Shown: positions 25,727-35,165, counted from the stretch's first letter. The stretch: 64,000 nt of DNA from Streptomyces sp. Tu6071 (GCF_000213055.1 NZ_CM001165.1:3618945-3682944); one strand, 5' to 3'. Numbers and translations: made by a program. Notes: a model not told the origin generated them from the letters alone.

Positions 25727-26041
25727 TCAGCGGCCCGTCTTCCAGTCCGTGTCCAGGATCGCGGCGTGGACCGCCGCTGTGATCAGGGTGAGGGCGAGGA
25801 TGCCGCCTACCCAGTTGCCCCCGTTGCCGAGGGCGTCGCCCAGGACGGCCGTGCCGTAGGTCGCCGCCGCGTAGAGGGCCGGGACGGTCATGGGGACGAC
25901 GCGCTTCTTCGCCGCGATGAAGAAGAGGGGTGGGGCCAGCAGGCCCGCGGAGAGGACGACCGCGGAGACCCGGACGAGTTTGTGCCAGGTCTTCGCGTAC
26001 ATGCGCGCCCTGAGGGGGGCGTCGAGGTAGGGGTTGCTCAT
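25727..26041 (-). CDS. Small membrane protein of unknown function
   Basis: The 104-residue product has three likely membrane segments (about 22-42, 50-70 and 75-95), a charged N-terminus (MSNPYLDAPLRARMYAKTWH) and a short polar tail. I do not recognise a family. ATG 26041 is the only sensible start. It is preceded by a 120-bp gap from the phosphatase gene on the same strand and followed by a strong terminator. Confidence 0.7.
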   Translation of the reverse strand: MSNPYLDAPLRARMYAKTWHKLVRVSAVVLSAGLLAPPLFFIAAKKRVVPMTVPALYAAATYGTAVLGDALGNGGNWVGGILALTLITAAVHAAILDTDWKTGR

Positions 26042-26161
26042 GGGGCGGCCTCATTCCTTCAGGCCCCACAGTGTGAGCGGGGGACGGGCGCGCCGGGGAC
26101 AACTCGTGTGTATCGGTCGGTTTCCGGTGGGAAGTTGTCGGGTTCGGGCGGGCGGTGGGCT

Positions 26162-28262
26162 TTACCAGTTCTCCAGGAGTTCTTCCTCGGTCTTCTCTTC
26201 CGGGGTGTCGTCGTCCTCCGATTCGTTCAGTTCGAACCAGACCGTTTTGCCCTCGGGTTCGGGGCGGACGCCCCAGGCGGAGGCGAGGAGGTCGAGGAGG
26301 ATGAGGCCGCGGCCGGAGGAGGCGAGTTCGCCGGGGGCTTGCTGGTGGGGGAGTTCGTCGCCCTGGTCGGTGACCTCGACGCGGAGGTGGCGGGTGCCGG
26401 CGTGGCCGAGGAGGCGGGCGGCGAGGGCGGCGGACTGGTCGGTGTGGACGAGGACGTTGCCGAGGAGTTCGGAGGTGAGGAGGACCGCCGTGTCGACCTG
26501 GTCCTGGCGGGCCCAGTCGTGGAGGAGGAGGCGGAGTTCCGCGCGGGCCTCGGCGAGGCCCTCGGGGCGGTCCTGGCGCAGCGTGAGGACGAGGCGGCGT
26601 TCGGGGATCGCGCCCGTGCCCTGTTCGGGGTGGGCGTCGCGGCGGAGCAGGAGGAGGGCGATGTCGTCGCCGCCGTGCGCGGGGGCCACCTCGGGGTCGG
26701 GGGTCTCGACGGTGGCGAGGAGGCGGTCGGCCATGCCCTCCAGGTCGCCCGGGTCGGCCTCGGTCAGCGCGTCGCGCAGCCGGACCCAGCCGGTGAACAT
26801 GTCGTCGCCGCCGTTCTCGATGAGCCCGTCGGTGCAGAGCATCAGGATCTCGCCGGGGTCGAGTTCGACGAGGTCGACGGGGTAGTCGTTGGCGCCGCCG
26901 AGCAGGCCGAGCGGGAGCCCGCCCCGTACGTGCTTGATCAGGCACGTACCGTCCGGCAGGCGCAGGACGGGGTGCGGGTGGCCCGCGCGGGCGAGCATGA
27001 GGACGCCGGTGGCGGGGTCGGCCTCGACGTACAGGCAGGTCGCGAAGCGGTCCTCGTCGAGGGCGGCGAGGAAGCGCGAGGTGCGGGCGAGGATCGCGTC
27101 GGGCCCGTGGCCCTCGGCGGCGTAGGCGTGGACCGCCGTGCGCAGTTGCGACATGAGGCCCGCCGCGTGCACGTCGTGGCCCTGCACGTCGCCGACGACG
27201 CAGGCGATCTTCCCGCCGGGGAGCTGGATCACGTCGTACCAGTCGCCGCCGACCATGAGGCCGCCGCCGGTCGGCACGTAGCGGTTCGCGACGGTCAGGC
27301 CCTTGCGGACGCCGCCGGCCGCCGCGCCCATGCTGGAGCGCAGGCCGCGCGAGAGGGCGAGTTCGGCGGCGCCCGTGCGGGAGCGTTCGAGCGCGCTCGT
27401 GAGGAGCGCCGCCGCGGTGCGGAGCAGGGCGCGATCGGCGGCGGAGAAGACGCGCGGGGCGCCGAAGGCGGCGAGCCACACGCCCTGGACCTTGCCGCCC
27501 GTCACGAGCGGCAGGTACGCCCACGCCTCGCGGCCCCGGCGCGAGGTGAGGCGCCACATCGCGGGGTAGCCGCGCGCGTACGCCTCGGGGGATTCGAGCC
27601 AGACGGCGCGGCCCGTGTGCGCGACCTCGGTGGCGGGGTGGCGGGTGCTCAGCGGCATCCGCAGTTCGCCGGTGTCCGTCTGGCCGGGGGCGCGGTAGCC
27701 GGACTGGCCCTCGGCGTGCAGGAAGTTCTCGCCGACGCCGAAGACGACCTGCCCGTTGAGGTCGAAGCCCTGTTCGTCGCGGAGCCGGGCGGTGACGCGC
27801 AGGGCCTCGTCCATCGTGACCGTCTCGGCCAGCTCGTGGCCGGTGGCGAGGAGGGCCGCGGCGCGCGAGGGGATGGGGTGCGGCGGGGGCGGGGGCTGCG
27901 GGAGGGGTTCTTCGGAGGGGGCGCTCCGGGTCCTGGACGCGCGTGCTGTCGTTCTTGGCCCACGTGGGGTCGGGCTCGCCCTTCTCCTTGCCCGCGGGGG
28001 TGCGGTGGGGGGCTTCGAGGGCGTTGAGGTGGTCGATCTGGGCGCGCTCGGCGGCGCTGTGACCCTCGTCCGGGACCTGGGCGCCGTCCGCGCCGCGGCT
28101 CTGGCCCTCGTCATGGGCGCCGTCCGCGCCGCGGCTCTCGTCCCCGTCGTGGGCGCCGTCCGCGCCCCGGCCCTCCTCCGGGTCCTGGCCGCCGTCCGGG
28201 TCGTGGCCGCCGGGCGGTTCCTGGCCGCCGGGGGGCGTCGCTCCGCCTCCGCTTCCGGTCAC
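26162..28262 (-). CDS. SpoIIE-type PP2C phosphatase with GAF-like and ATPase domains; probable one-base frameshift
   Basis: The conserved part (26162 to about 27920) has a GAF-like sensor (GHELAETVTMDEALRV, LNGQVVFGVGENF), a PP2C/SpoIIE core with metal motifs MVGGDWYDV, VVGDVQGHD and LMLCTDGLIE, and an RsbW-type HATPase (TSELLGNVLVH). Such proteins act in sigma-factor partner-switching. Upstream, an acidic tail with SRGADGAHD-type repeats reads in another frame from GTG 28262. The two frames join if one base is removed from the G5 run at 27917-27921 (C5 in the mRNA). Alternatively translation starts in the inner frame; family length favours a frameshift or base-call error. Confidence 0.8.
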
Positions 28263-28423
28263 CGTGCCCGCCTCTCGCCGTCCCGCTACGGGTCCGGGCG
28301 GCCATCGCGTGGGGGACGTACCGGCCCGTTCTCCCCATCGTCGGGGGGATGCGGGCCGGGTGCAGTCCGGGAGGGGGCCGATCGGGGGTACGGGGGCGCG
28401 GGGGCGCTACGCGTCGCGCGCGC

Positions 28424-29185
28424 TCACTCCCCCGTACCGGCTGTGAACGGGCCCACGCGCGGGACGCTCGCCTTGCCCGTGTTGCTCACCGGGCCGCCCT
28501 TCCACGCTGCCTTGAGGTAGTCGCGCTCGTCGGGCGGGGTCAGGCGGATCGCGGCCGGGGTGACGGTCGTGACGCCGGTCGCGCGGGGGTTGCTGAAGGT
28601 GAGCGGGGACCAGGCGCTCTTGCCGGGGGTGAGGGAGACGCGTTCCTTGGTGCCGGGGGCGCGTTCCGGGTCCACGGTGACCTGCTCGCCCGCGTCGTTG
28701 ACGAAGGCGAGGCCCGGGTAGCCGTAGACGGTGCAGGTGCGCGACGAGGTGTTGGTGAGGACGAGCGCGAAGTTCTCCTGACCCGCGCCGGGGTGGTTGT
28801 CGCCGAGACGGACGGAGAGTTCCGAGGTGTGGCACTGGGTGCTCGCGGCGGGCTTCGCGTCGGAGCCCGGGTCGCTCGTGGCCGTGCCGCCGCCGGTCTT
28901 CGAGCCGCCGCCACCGCCCGTGCTCTCCTTGCCGCTGGGCGTGGAGGACGCGTCGCCGCCGGGGCTCGCGGGGGCGCTCGGGTCCTTGCCGCCCTCCTCG
29001 CTCGCGCTGGGGTCGGCCTGGTCTCCGGGGAGCGGGCCCGCCTGGCTGTCGACCTTCCGCGCGGCGTCCGTGCCGCCCGTGTCGTTGCCGCCGCAGGCGG
29101 TGAGGAGCAGGGCCGCGGCGGCGAACGCCGCGGCCGTCGTGCCCGCGCGGCGGGCCTTCGTGGTCTTCCCGGTGGTCGTGCGCAT
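28424..29185 (-). CDS. DUF4232 lipoprotein
   Basis: The 253-residue protein has a basic N-terminus, a hydrophobic helix and lipobox LLTAC (lipidation on the Cys near residue 31), a Ser/Gly/Pro-rich linker of about 85 residues, then a DUF4232 domain: CHTSELSVRLGDNHPGAGQ, LTNTSSRTCTVYGYPGLAF and SLTPGKSAWSPLTF. It would be an extracellular lipoprotein of unknown function. It sits between two signalling genes on the same strand. Confidence 0.85.
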   Translation of the reverse strand: MRTTTGKTTKARRAGTTAAAFAAAALLLTACGGNDTGGTDAARKVDSQAGPLPGDQADPSASEEGGKDPSAPASPGGDASSTPSGKESTGGGGGSKTGGGTATSDPGSDAKPAASTQCHTSELSVRLGDNHPGAGQENFALVLTNTSSRTCTVYGYPGLAFVNDAGEQVTVDPERAPGTKERVSLTPGKSAWSPLTFSNPRATGVTTVTPAAIRLTPPDERDYLKAAWKGGPVSNTGKASVPRVGPFTAGTGE

Positions 29186-29287
29186 GGTGGTCTCCGCGTC
29201 TCGTGGGGGGCGTGGCGGGGGCGTGGGGGGCTTCGCCGAGTACGTCCCGCTTACGTACTCCTTCGATGCGTGGTCACCGGGGAAAGT

Positions 29288-30991
29288 TCACGGCCGTTCG
29301 GTGCTTTTTCCCGCGGGGGCCAGTTCCAGCCCGTTCAGTACCTTCCTCGTCGCTCCGTCGCAGGCGTCCCCGTCCTCCGCGCAGCGGATCTGCACGTACG
29401 CGCCGCGCGTGCCTCCGTCCTTCGGGGCCAGGGCGGCCTCGGAGAGGCGGTGGCCCGCGCAGCCCGTCCACGTGCGTACCACTCCTTTCCACTCGCCCTC
29501 GTCCCATTCCTCCTCCTTCGGCGACCGGCAGTCGTTGTGGCGCAGGGCCTCGACGGCGGCCGTGAGGGGCGCGGCGTCCTTCGCGCCGAGGTCGACGGCG
29601 CCCGCGAAGACGCCGTCGACGCCGCTGTCCGGGTCGGACCAGTCCGAGACCTTCGTGGCGACCGTGAGGCCCGGCTCCTTCGCGGCGGGCAGGCCGATCG
29701 CGGCCGGGTCCCAGCCGCCGTCGGCGTACTCGCGCCCCCAGGCGGCGGGGACGGTGAGGTGGAGGGCGCCGGTGGCGTCGGCGATGCGGCGGCTGGTCGT
29801 GCGCTTGCCCGCGCTGGAGTCGTCGCCACTGCCGCCGCTCGCGCGCAGCGCGAGCGTGGTGCCGACGGCGGCCAGGGCGAGGACGGTGAGCGTGGCGAGG
29901 AGCGGACGGAGGCGGCGGCGCGCGGGGGCGGGCTCCGGCGGGGCGGGGGCGGGGTCGGGCTGTACGGGGGCCTGAGCGGCCGGTACGGGGGTCGGGGTGG
30001 CCGGTACGGGGGTGGGCGGTACGGGGCTGGCCGGTGCGGGGGACGGGTCCGGCGAGGGGCTCGGCGTACCGCCCCCTCCCCGGACCGCGCCGTCCTCCGG
30101 CTCCCGTACCGCCTTCCCCTCCCGCTCCCCCGCCCCGTCCGCGACGCCCGTCCCGTCCGCGACGCCCGCCCCGTCCGCGACGGCCGCCCGTACCGCTTCC
30201 AGCTCGCGGGCGAAGTCCGCCGCGTTCGGCGGGCGGTCGTCGGGGGCCGGGGAGAGGGCGCGCAGGGCGAGGGCGCGGACGGGGGCGGGGAGGTCGGGGC
30301 GGAGTTCCGCGGGGTCCAGGACGCGGCCCGCCTGGCCCGGGACCGTACCGGTGACGAGGTGGTAGAGGAGTGCGCCGAGGCCGTAGACGTCGACGCGCGC
30401 GTCGATGCCGCCGGGCGGGGGGTCGGACTGCTCGGGGGCCATGTACCCGGCGGAGCCCGCGACGACGGTGAGGCCCGAGGAGGCGGCGAGGTTCTTGGCG
30501 AGGCCGAGGTCGGCGACGAGGACACGTTCGGTGCCCGCGCGGACGGGGCCGGGGCCGCCGGGGCTCTTGAGCAGGACGTTCGACGGCTTGATGTCGCGGT
30601 GCACGATGCCCGCCGCGTGCAGGGCCGCGACGCCGGTCGCGGCGCCCGCCACGAGGCGGAGGGCCTCGGCGAGCGGGGGCGGTCCGGCCATGAGGAGGTC
30701 CTCGACCGTGCCCGCGTCGGCGTACTCCATGACGAAGTAGGGCCGGTCGTCCTCCAGCTCGCCGATGTCGTAGACCTGCACGACTCCCCCGGAACCGGCC
30801 TGGCGGAGCAGGCGGGCCTCGCTCAGGAAGCGTTCCCTGATGTCGAGGCGGCCCGCCCAGTTGTCGGCGAGGACCTTGACGGCCACGGGGGCTTGCAGGC
30901 GCTCGTCCTGGGCGAGCCAGACGACGGCGAAGGCGCCGGAGCCGAGCCTGCGCTGCACCAGGTATCGGCCGATCCGCTGAGGTGAGGGCAT
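29288..30991 (-). CDS. Membrane-anchored Ser/Thr protein kinase (PknB-like)
   Basis: The 567-residue kinase has the Hanks motifs LGSGAFAVVWLA, VAVKVL (ATP Lys), HRDIKPSNVL (catalytic loop), ADLGLAKN (DLG replaces DFG) and GSAGYMAPEQ. A Pro-rich linker with VADG(T/A)G repeats follows, then one transmembrane helix (LATLTVLALAAVGTTLAL, near residue 390) and an extracellular sensor domain with Cys pairs. ATG 30991 starts directly at the kinase domain. It is divergent from an ECF sigma gene, suggesting a linked signalling unit. Confidence 0.92.
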   Translation of the reverse strand: MPSPQRIGRYLVQRRLGSGAFAVVWLAQDERLQAPVAVKVLADNWAGRLDIRERFLSEARLLRQAGSGGVVQVYDIGELEDDRPYFVMEYADAGTVEDLLMAGPPPLAEALRLVAGAATGVAALHAAGIVHRDIKPSNVLLKSPGGPGPVRAGTERVLVADLGLAKNLAASSGLTVVAGSAGYMAPEQSDPPPGGIDARVDVYGLGALLYHLVTGTVPGQAGRVLDPAELRPDLPAPVRALALRALSPAPDDRPPNAADFARELEAVRAAVADGAGVADGTGVADGAGEREGKAVREPEDGAVRGGGGTPSPSPDPSPAPASPVPPTPVPATPTPVPAAQAPVQPDPAPAPPEPAPARRRLRPLLATLTVLALAAVGTTLALRASGGSGDDSSAGKRTTSRRIADATGALHLTVPAAWGREYADGGWDPAAIGLPAAKEPGLTVATKVSDWSDPDSGVDGVFAGAVDLGAKDAAPLTAAVEALRHNDCRSPKEEEWDEGEWKGVVRTWTGCAGHRLSEAALAPKDGGTRGAYVQIRCAEDGDACDGATRKVLNGLELAPAGKSTERP

Positions 30992-31181
30992 GCCTTTTAT
31001 GATGCCCAGATGGTCTCCGACGCTCCGCGACCCCTCCGTACTTTTGCTTTCGGCACCGGATTTTCTTGGCGCGGCGGGGCGCGCGGGGGCGCACGGGCCG
31101 GGGTCGTGGTGTGCGGGGGCGGGGGCGGGGGTAGCTGGTCCGGGGCCGGGGGGTACGGGGTCGTGGGTTCGGGGTGGGGCG

Positions 31182-31799
31182 ATGAGTGAGGCTGGGCAGG
31201 GCGCGTACGGGTACCGGGAGGTGCCCGACACCGAGGCGCTCGCCGCGGCGGCGGCCGACGGGGACGCGGCGGCGCTGGACGCGCTGCTGCGGGCGGTGGA
31301 GCCCGAAGTGGTGCGGCGTTGCGGGCGGTTCCTGCTCTACCGCGAGGACGCGGAGGAGGCGGCGCAGGACGTGCTGCTCCAAGTGGCGCGGAACATCGGG
31401 CGCTTCGAGGGGCGCAGCAAGTTCAGTACGTGGCTGTACACGATCGTGGCGAACTGCGCGCGGCAGAAGTACCGCGAGCTGAAGCGGCGGGCCGCCGAGC
31501 AGCCGCTGCCCGCCGAGGAGCACCAGCGGCCCGACCCGCGCACGACGAGCGTGATCGCGGGCTCGCGGCTCGACCTCCTCGAAGCGCTCGACCGGCTCGA
31601 ACGCGACAGTCCGCACCTCGTCGCGCCGCTGGTCTACCGGGACATCTGCGAGATGGACTACACGGAGATCTCGGAGCGCACGGGGATTCCGCTGGGGACG
31701 GTGAAGTCGCGGCTGCACCACGCGCGGCGGCAGGTGCGGCCCTGGCTCGTGGTGGGGGACGCGCCCGCGCCGGTACGGGGAGACACGGGGAAGCGGTGA
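31182..31799 (+). CDS. ECF-type RNA polymerase sigma factor
   Basis: The 205-residue protein contains sigma region 2 (EDAEEAAQDVLLQVARNIG, then FSTWLYTIVANCARQKYRE) and region 4 (YRDICEMDYTEISERTGIPL, GTVKSRLHHARRQVR), with no region 1.1 or 3. ATG 31182 is preceded by a GGGGTGGGG purine tract. No anti-sigma gene with a zinc motif lies next to it; the divergent kinase is the only adjacent partner candidate. Confidence 0.9.
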   Translation: MSEAGQGAYGYREVPDTEALAAAAADGDAAALDALLRAVEPEVVRRCGRFLLYREDAEEAAQDVLLQVARNIGRFEGRSKFSTWLYTIVANCARQKYRELKRRAAEQPLPAEEHQRPDPRTTSVIAGSRLDLLEALDRLERDSPHLVAPLVYRDICEMDYTEISERTGIPLGTVKSRLHHARRQVRPWLVVGDAPAPVRGDTGKR

Positions 31800-31815
31800 C
31801 CCCCGGGGCGCCTCC

Positions 31816-32277
31816 TCAGCCCCCCACGCCCCGGAGCACCGTCCCCACGAGCCGGGTCAGCTCCGCCCGCCCTTCCGTCCCGAGGTGGGCCGTCGCCTCC
31901 GTGAGCCGCCGCGCGATCTCCTCGGCCCCCTCCTCCGCGAGGCGCCGCCCCTCCTCGGTCAGGCCGACCAGGACCGCGCGCCCGTCGTGCGGGGACGGGG
32001 AGCGGCGGACCAGGCCGCGTTTCTCGGCGCGGCCGACGAGGCCCGTCATCGAGGACTTGTCCAGGCCCAGGTGACGGCCGAGTGCGAGCATCCCCGCCCG
32101 CCGGTCGCGCAGGACGCCCAAGAGGCGGAGCTGCACGACCGAGAGCTCGTGCGCGGCGCCGGTCGCCGACAGGACGCCTTGGACCAGGAAGGACAGCTGC
32201 ACGAGCGCGTCGACCGTGTTCAGCGGGGCGTCGTCCGGGGGCGGGGTCGGTGCGGGGAGCGGTGCGGGGGTGGGCAC
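31816..32277 (-). CDS. MarR-family transcriptional regulator
   Basis: The 153-residue protein has a MarR winged helix (ELSVVQLRLLGVLRDRR, RHLGLDKSSMTGLVGRAEKRGLV and the wing SPHDGRAVLVGLTEEG). GTG 32277 follows AAGGAG. It is divergent from an oxidoreductase gene; the shared spacer holds two operator-like palindromes, so it probably represses that gene and itself. Confidence 0.92.
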   Translation of the reverse strand: MPTPAPLPAPTPPPDDAPLNTVDALVQLSFLVQGVLSATGAAHELSVVQLRLLGVLRDRRAGMLALGRHLGLDKSSMTGLVGRAEKRGLVRRSPSPHDGRAVLVGLTEEGRRLAEEGAEEIARRLTEATAHLGTEGRAELTRLVGTVLRGVGG

Positions 32278-32298
32278 GGGACGGGACTCCTTGCGTTA

Positions 32299-32342
32299 GT
32301 ACGTGGCACGAACTACTCTCGAATGTAGTACGTGGCACGTAC
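32299..32342. promoter_or_regulatory. Two MarR operator-like palindromes
   Basis: GTACGTGGCACGTAC (32328-32342) is a perfect palindrome with a central G. A near-copy, GTACGTGGCACGAAC (32299-32313), lies 29 bp to its left and both are preceded by TA. They lie between the divergent MarR and oxidoreductase starts. Confidence 0.65.
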
Positions 32343-32438
32343 CAAATTACCGCGCCGTGCCCGCCCCGCACCAGCCCCCCCCCGCACCAGCCCCCCGCGC
32401 CAGCCCCCGCACCCCCCGCCACCCCGAGGAGCCCCCTC

Positions 32439-33395
32439 ATGCGCGCCGCACTCGTCCGCACCTTCGGCACCCCGCCCCGCTACGAGGAGGTCGGGCCCCC
32501 TCCCGCCCCCGGCCCCGGCGACGTGCTCGTCGACGTCCTCGCCGCCGGGCTGCACCCCCGCGTCCGCTCCGCCGCCGACGGCAGTCACTACACCTCGCGC
32601 GACGAGCTGCCCCTCGTCCCCGGCATCGACGGCGTGGGGCGGACCGAGGAGGGTGAACTGCTCTACTTCGTCGCGCCCGACACCGCCCTCGGCACCCTGG
32701 CCGAGCGCGCCCTCGTCGACCGCCGCCGCGCCGTCCCGCTCCCCGCCGGTACGGACCCGCTCGCCGTCGCCGCCGGGATGAACCCCGCCATGTCCTCGTG
32801 GGTCGCGCTGCGCCGCCGCGTCGACTTCGCCCCCGGCTCCTCCGTCCTCGTCCTCGGCGCCACCGGGAACGCCGGGCGGCTCGCCGTGCAGGTCGCGCGC
32901 GGGCTCGGGGCCGCGCGCGTCGTCGGTGCGGGCCGCGACCCGCACCGCCTGGGCCTCCTCGACGCGCTCGGCGCCGAACCGCTCGACCTGCGCGGCGAGG
33001 AGCACGAGGTGGCCGGGCGGCTCGGGGCCGCCGCCGGGGATGTCGACGTCGTGCTCGACTACCTGTGGGGCGCCCCCACCGAGCGCGCCGTGCCCGCCCT
33101 CCTCACCGCCCGCACCGACCGCTCCCGCCCTCTCACCTGGATTCAGCTCGGCTCCGTCGCCGGACCCGAACTCACCCTTTCCTCCGCGTGGTTGCGGGCG
33201 GGCGCGCTGTCCTTCGTCGGGAGTGGGCAGGGCTCCGTCACGACGGCCGGCATCGTCGCCGAACTCCCCGCGCTCGCCGAGGAGATCGTGAGCGGACGAA
33301 TCGATGTGCGGCCCGTCGCGCGGCCGTTGGCGCGCGTGCACGAGGTGTGGGGCGAGGAGGTGGCCGCGGGGGAGCGGGTCGTGCTGGTGCCGTAG
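32439..33395 (+). CDS. Zinc-independent quinone oxidoreductase-like MDR protein
   Basis: The 318-residue protein has the GroES-like N-terminal domain (YEEVGPPPAPGPGDVLVDVL, HPRVRSAADGSHY) and a Rossmann domain with GATGNAGRLAVQVARGLG and DLRGEEHEVAG. Zinc-binding Cys/His ligands of alcohol dehydrogenases are absent. It probably reduces a quinone or enone with NADPH. ATG 32439 follows GAGGAG. It is likely controlled by the divergent MarR. Confidence 0.85.
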   Translation: MRAALVRTFGTPPRYEEVGPPPAPGPGDVLVDVLAAGLHPRVRSAADGSHYTSRDELPLVPGIDGVGRTEEGELLYFVAPDTALGTLAERALVDRRRAVPLPAGTDPLAVAAGMNPAMSSWVALRRRVDFAPGSSVLVLGATGNAGRLAVQVARGLGAARVVGAGRDPHRLGLLDALGAEPLDLRGEEHEVAGRLGAAAGDVDVVLDYLWGAPTERAVPALLTARTDRSRPLTWIQLGSVAGPELTLSSAWLRAGALSFVGSGQGSVTTAGIVAELPALAEEIVSGRIDVRPVARPLARVHEVWGEEVAAGERVVLVP

Positions 33396-33407
33396 CGAGC
33401 GGGGGGC

Positions 33408-33932
33408 TCAGGCGCGGCCCCGGTGGCGGGCCACGGCGTCGTTGTTCGCACAGCGCACGGTGCAGTAGGTGCGGCGGCCCGCGCGCGAGGTGTCGACGTA
33501 CGCCGCGTCGCAGCGGGCGCAGCGGCCGAGGCGGTGCGCGCTCGACGAGCAGATGACGTACGCGAGCGCCGCCGCCGTCGACGCCTTCACGTGCCCTACC
33601 GTCGCCTGGTCCTCGGGGCCGTAGTGCAGGTGCGGGGTGCCGTCGTGGAGAGAGATGCGCGGCAGTGAGGCCGCCTGCTCCAGCGCCGCGTTGGCGTGGG
33701 CGCAGCGCGCCGCCAGCGCCTCGGGGTCCAGGGGCCGGCCGCCGGAGGGGGCGAAGCAGGGGGCGAGGGACGCCGCCGCCCAGGCCCGCAACTCCCGTAC
33801 GCCGCGCGGGGTCGGCGGCGGGCGGTGGATGCCGTGGGCGCGGAGGAGCGGGGCCAGGTCCTCGGCGGGGGCCGCGTTGACCAGGGCCGCCGCGAGGCGG
33901 GCCGCCTCGCCGCCGTAATGGTTGAACTGCAC
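33408..33932 (-). CDS. CGNR zinc-finger protein (ABATE-type)
   Basis: The 174-residue protein has the ABATE-like N-terminal half (NHYGGEAARLAAALVNA, RELRAWAAASLAP) and a C-terminal zinc finger CARCDAAYVD with CTVRCANN, a variant of the CGNR motif. These small regulators bind DNA or RNA; the ligand is unknown. It starts at GTG 33932, only 26 bp from the divergent EamA gene, a common pairing. Confidence 0.85.
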   Translation of the reverse strand: MQFNHYGGEAARLAAALVNAAPAEDLAPLLRAHGIHRPPPTPRGVRELRAWAAASLAPCFAPSGGRPLDPEALAARCAHANAALEQAASLPRISLHDGTPHLHYGPEDQATVGHVKASTAAALAYVICSSSAHRLGRCARCDAAYVDTSRAGRRTYCTVRCANNDAVARHRGRA

Positions 33933-33958
33933 AAGGGCATGACACCACGCTGGCGGTC

Positions 33959-34894
33959 ATGCGTACAGGCATACGAAGCACTCCCCCGCGCACGGGCCCG
34001 CCCCACGCGCCCACCGGCCCGCGAGCGGCCGGTTCCCTCGCGCGCCTCGCCCCGCTCCTCGTGCTCGGGCAGATGTGCAGCCTCCAGCTCGGGGCCGCTG
34101 TCGCCAAGTCCCTCTACGGGCGCGTCGATCCGGTGGTGGTGGCCGGGATGCGGCTCGGCTTCGCGGCGGTGCTGCTCGCGCTGCTCGTCCGGCCCCGCCT
34201 CGCCTCGTACAGCCGTGCGCAGTGGCTCGGGGCCTGCGCGCTCGGGCTCGTCTTCGCGGGCAACAACCTGACCTTCTTCCTCGCGCTCGACCGCCTCCCG
34301 CTCGGTGTCGCCGCGACCGTCGAGCTCCTCGGCCCGCTCCTGCTCGCCGTCGCGCTCTCGCGCAGCGCCGCGCACCTCCTGGCTGGGTTGCTCGGGCTCT
34401 GCGGGGTGCTGCTGCTCGGGGCGCCGGGGGGTGAACTGCCGCTCGCGGGGCTGGGGTTCGGGCTCGCGGCGGCCGGGTGCAGGACCGCGTACGTCCTCCT
34501 GAGCAAGCGTGTCGGGCGGCTCTTCCCCGACTTCGGCGGGCTCTCGCTCGCGCTGCTCGCCGGGGCGTGCGCGCTCGTCCCGCTCGCGGCGGTGCACGGC
34601 GGCGGTCAAGTACGCGCCGATCCGGGGGCGCTGCTGCCCGGGTGCGCGGTCGCGCTGCTCTCCTCGCTCGTCCCGTACGCGCTCGACATGACCGTCCTGC
34701 GCCGCATCGACTCGCGCGCCTTCGGGGTCCTGCTCGCCCTCACCCCGGCGGTCGGCGCGCTCGTCGGGCTCGCCTTCCTCGGGGAACCGCTCGGCGTCCG
34801 CGAGGTCGTCGCGATCGCGCTCGTGGTGGTGGCGGCGGGGTGGTCGGCGCGGGCGGGGAGCGGGGGCGGGGCACGGGCGGCCGGGCAGGATTGA
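33959..34894 (+). CDS. EamA/RhaT-family metabolite exporter
   Basis: The 311-residue protein has about ten transmembrane segments in two EamA repeats, with VAGMRLGFAAVLLALLV, FAGNNLTFFLALDRLPLG, ELLGPLLLAVALS and, in the second repeat, LSSLVPYALDMTVLRRI and ALTPAVGALVGLAFLGE. Such transporters export amino acids or related metabolites. ATG 33959 may be leaderless, because its divergent neighbour begins 26 bp away. Confidence 0.88.
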   Translation: MRTGIRSTPPRTGPPHAPTGPRAAGSLARLAPLLVLGQMCSLQLGAAVAKSLYGRVDPVVVAGMRLGFAAVLLALLVRPRLASYSRAQWLGACALGLVFAGNNLTFFLALDRLPLGVAATVELLGPLLLAVALSRSAAHLLAGLLGLCGVLLLGAPGGELPLAGLGFGLAAAGCRTAYVLLSKRVGRLFPDFGGLSLALLAGACALVPLAAVHGGGQVRADPGALLPGCAVALLSSLVPYALDMTVLRRIDSRAFGVLLALTPAVGALVGLAFLGEPLGVREVVAIALVVVAAGWSARAGSGGGARAAGQD

Positions 34895-34931
34895 AGAACA
34901 CGGGCGAGTTAGGTTAGGCTGACCTAAGTAA
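34891..34931 (+). promoter_or_regulatory. Iron-box promoter (DmdR1/IdeR-type)
   Basis: TTAGGTTAGGCTGACCTAA at 34909-34927 is a near-perfect copy of the 19-bp iron box bound by DmdR1/IdeR (one base off the symmetric TTAGGTTAGGCTAACCTAA). TTGAAG (34891-34896) and TAGGCT (34915-34920) are separated by 18 bp and form a plausible promoter whose -10 lies inside the box. This would switch off downstream transcription in iron-replete cells. Confidence 0.85.
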
Positions 34932-35165
34932 GTGAGTCACGAGCGGCATCCCGGCGGTGGGCGCCAGAGCCAGGAACCCACCGCCGGGACCCGGACCGGC
35001 CACTGGACCCGTACGCGTGCATCCGCCCCGGCCAAACGCGCCCCCGCCGACCGCCACCCCCGCCGCGCGGCGCTCCCGGAAGCCGACCGGGGGCCCTGCG
35101 CGAGGGAAGTCCCCACGGGTGTAGGCGGGGTGGCGTGCCATTACCCGGAGCGGCGGGAGTACTGA
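34932..35165 (+). CDS. Small unrecognised ORF directly behind an iron box
   Basis: GTG 34932 begins 4 bases past the iron box and could encode a 77-residue, Arg/Pro-rich protein without clear domains or a good ribosome-binding site. I do not recognise it. Its existence as a protein is uncertain; the transcript could be a small iron-regulated RNA or lead into the gene at 35191. No typical siderophore or iron-uptake gene follows. Confidence 0.35.
   Translation: MSHERHPGGGRQSQEPTAGTRTGHWTRTRASAPAKRAPADRHPRRAALPEADRGPCAREVPTGVGGVACHYPERREY

Noticed and set aside
34914..35141. Minus-strand small ORF opposite the iron-box ORF
   Set aside because: It has no RBS or family-like sequence and would read toward the iron box instead of from it.
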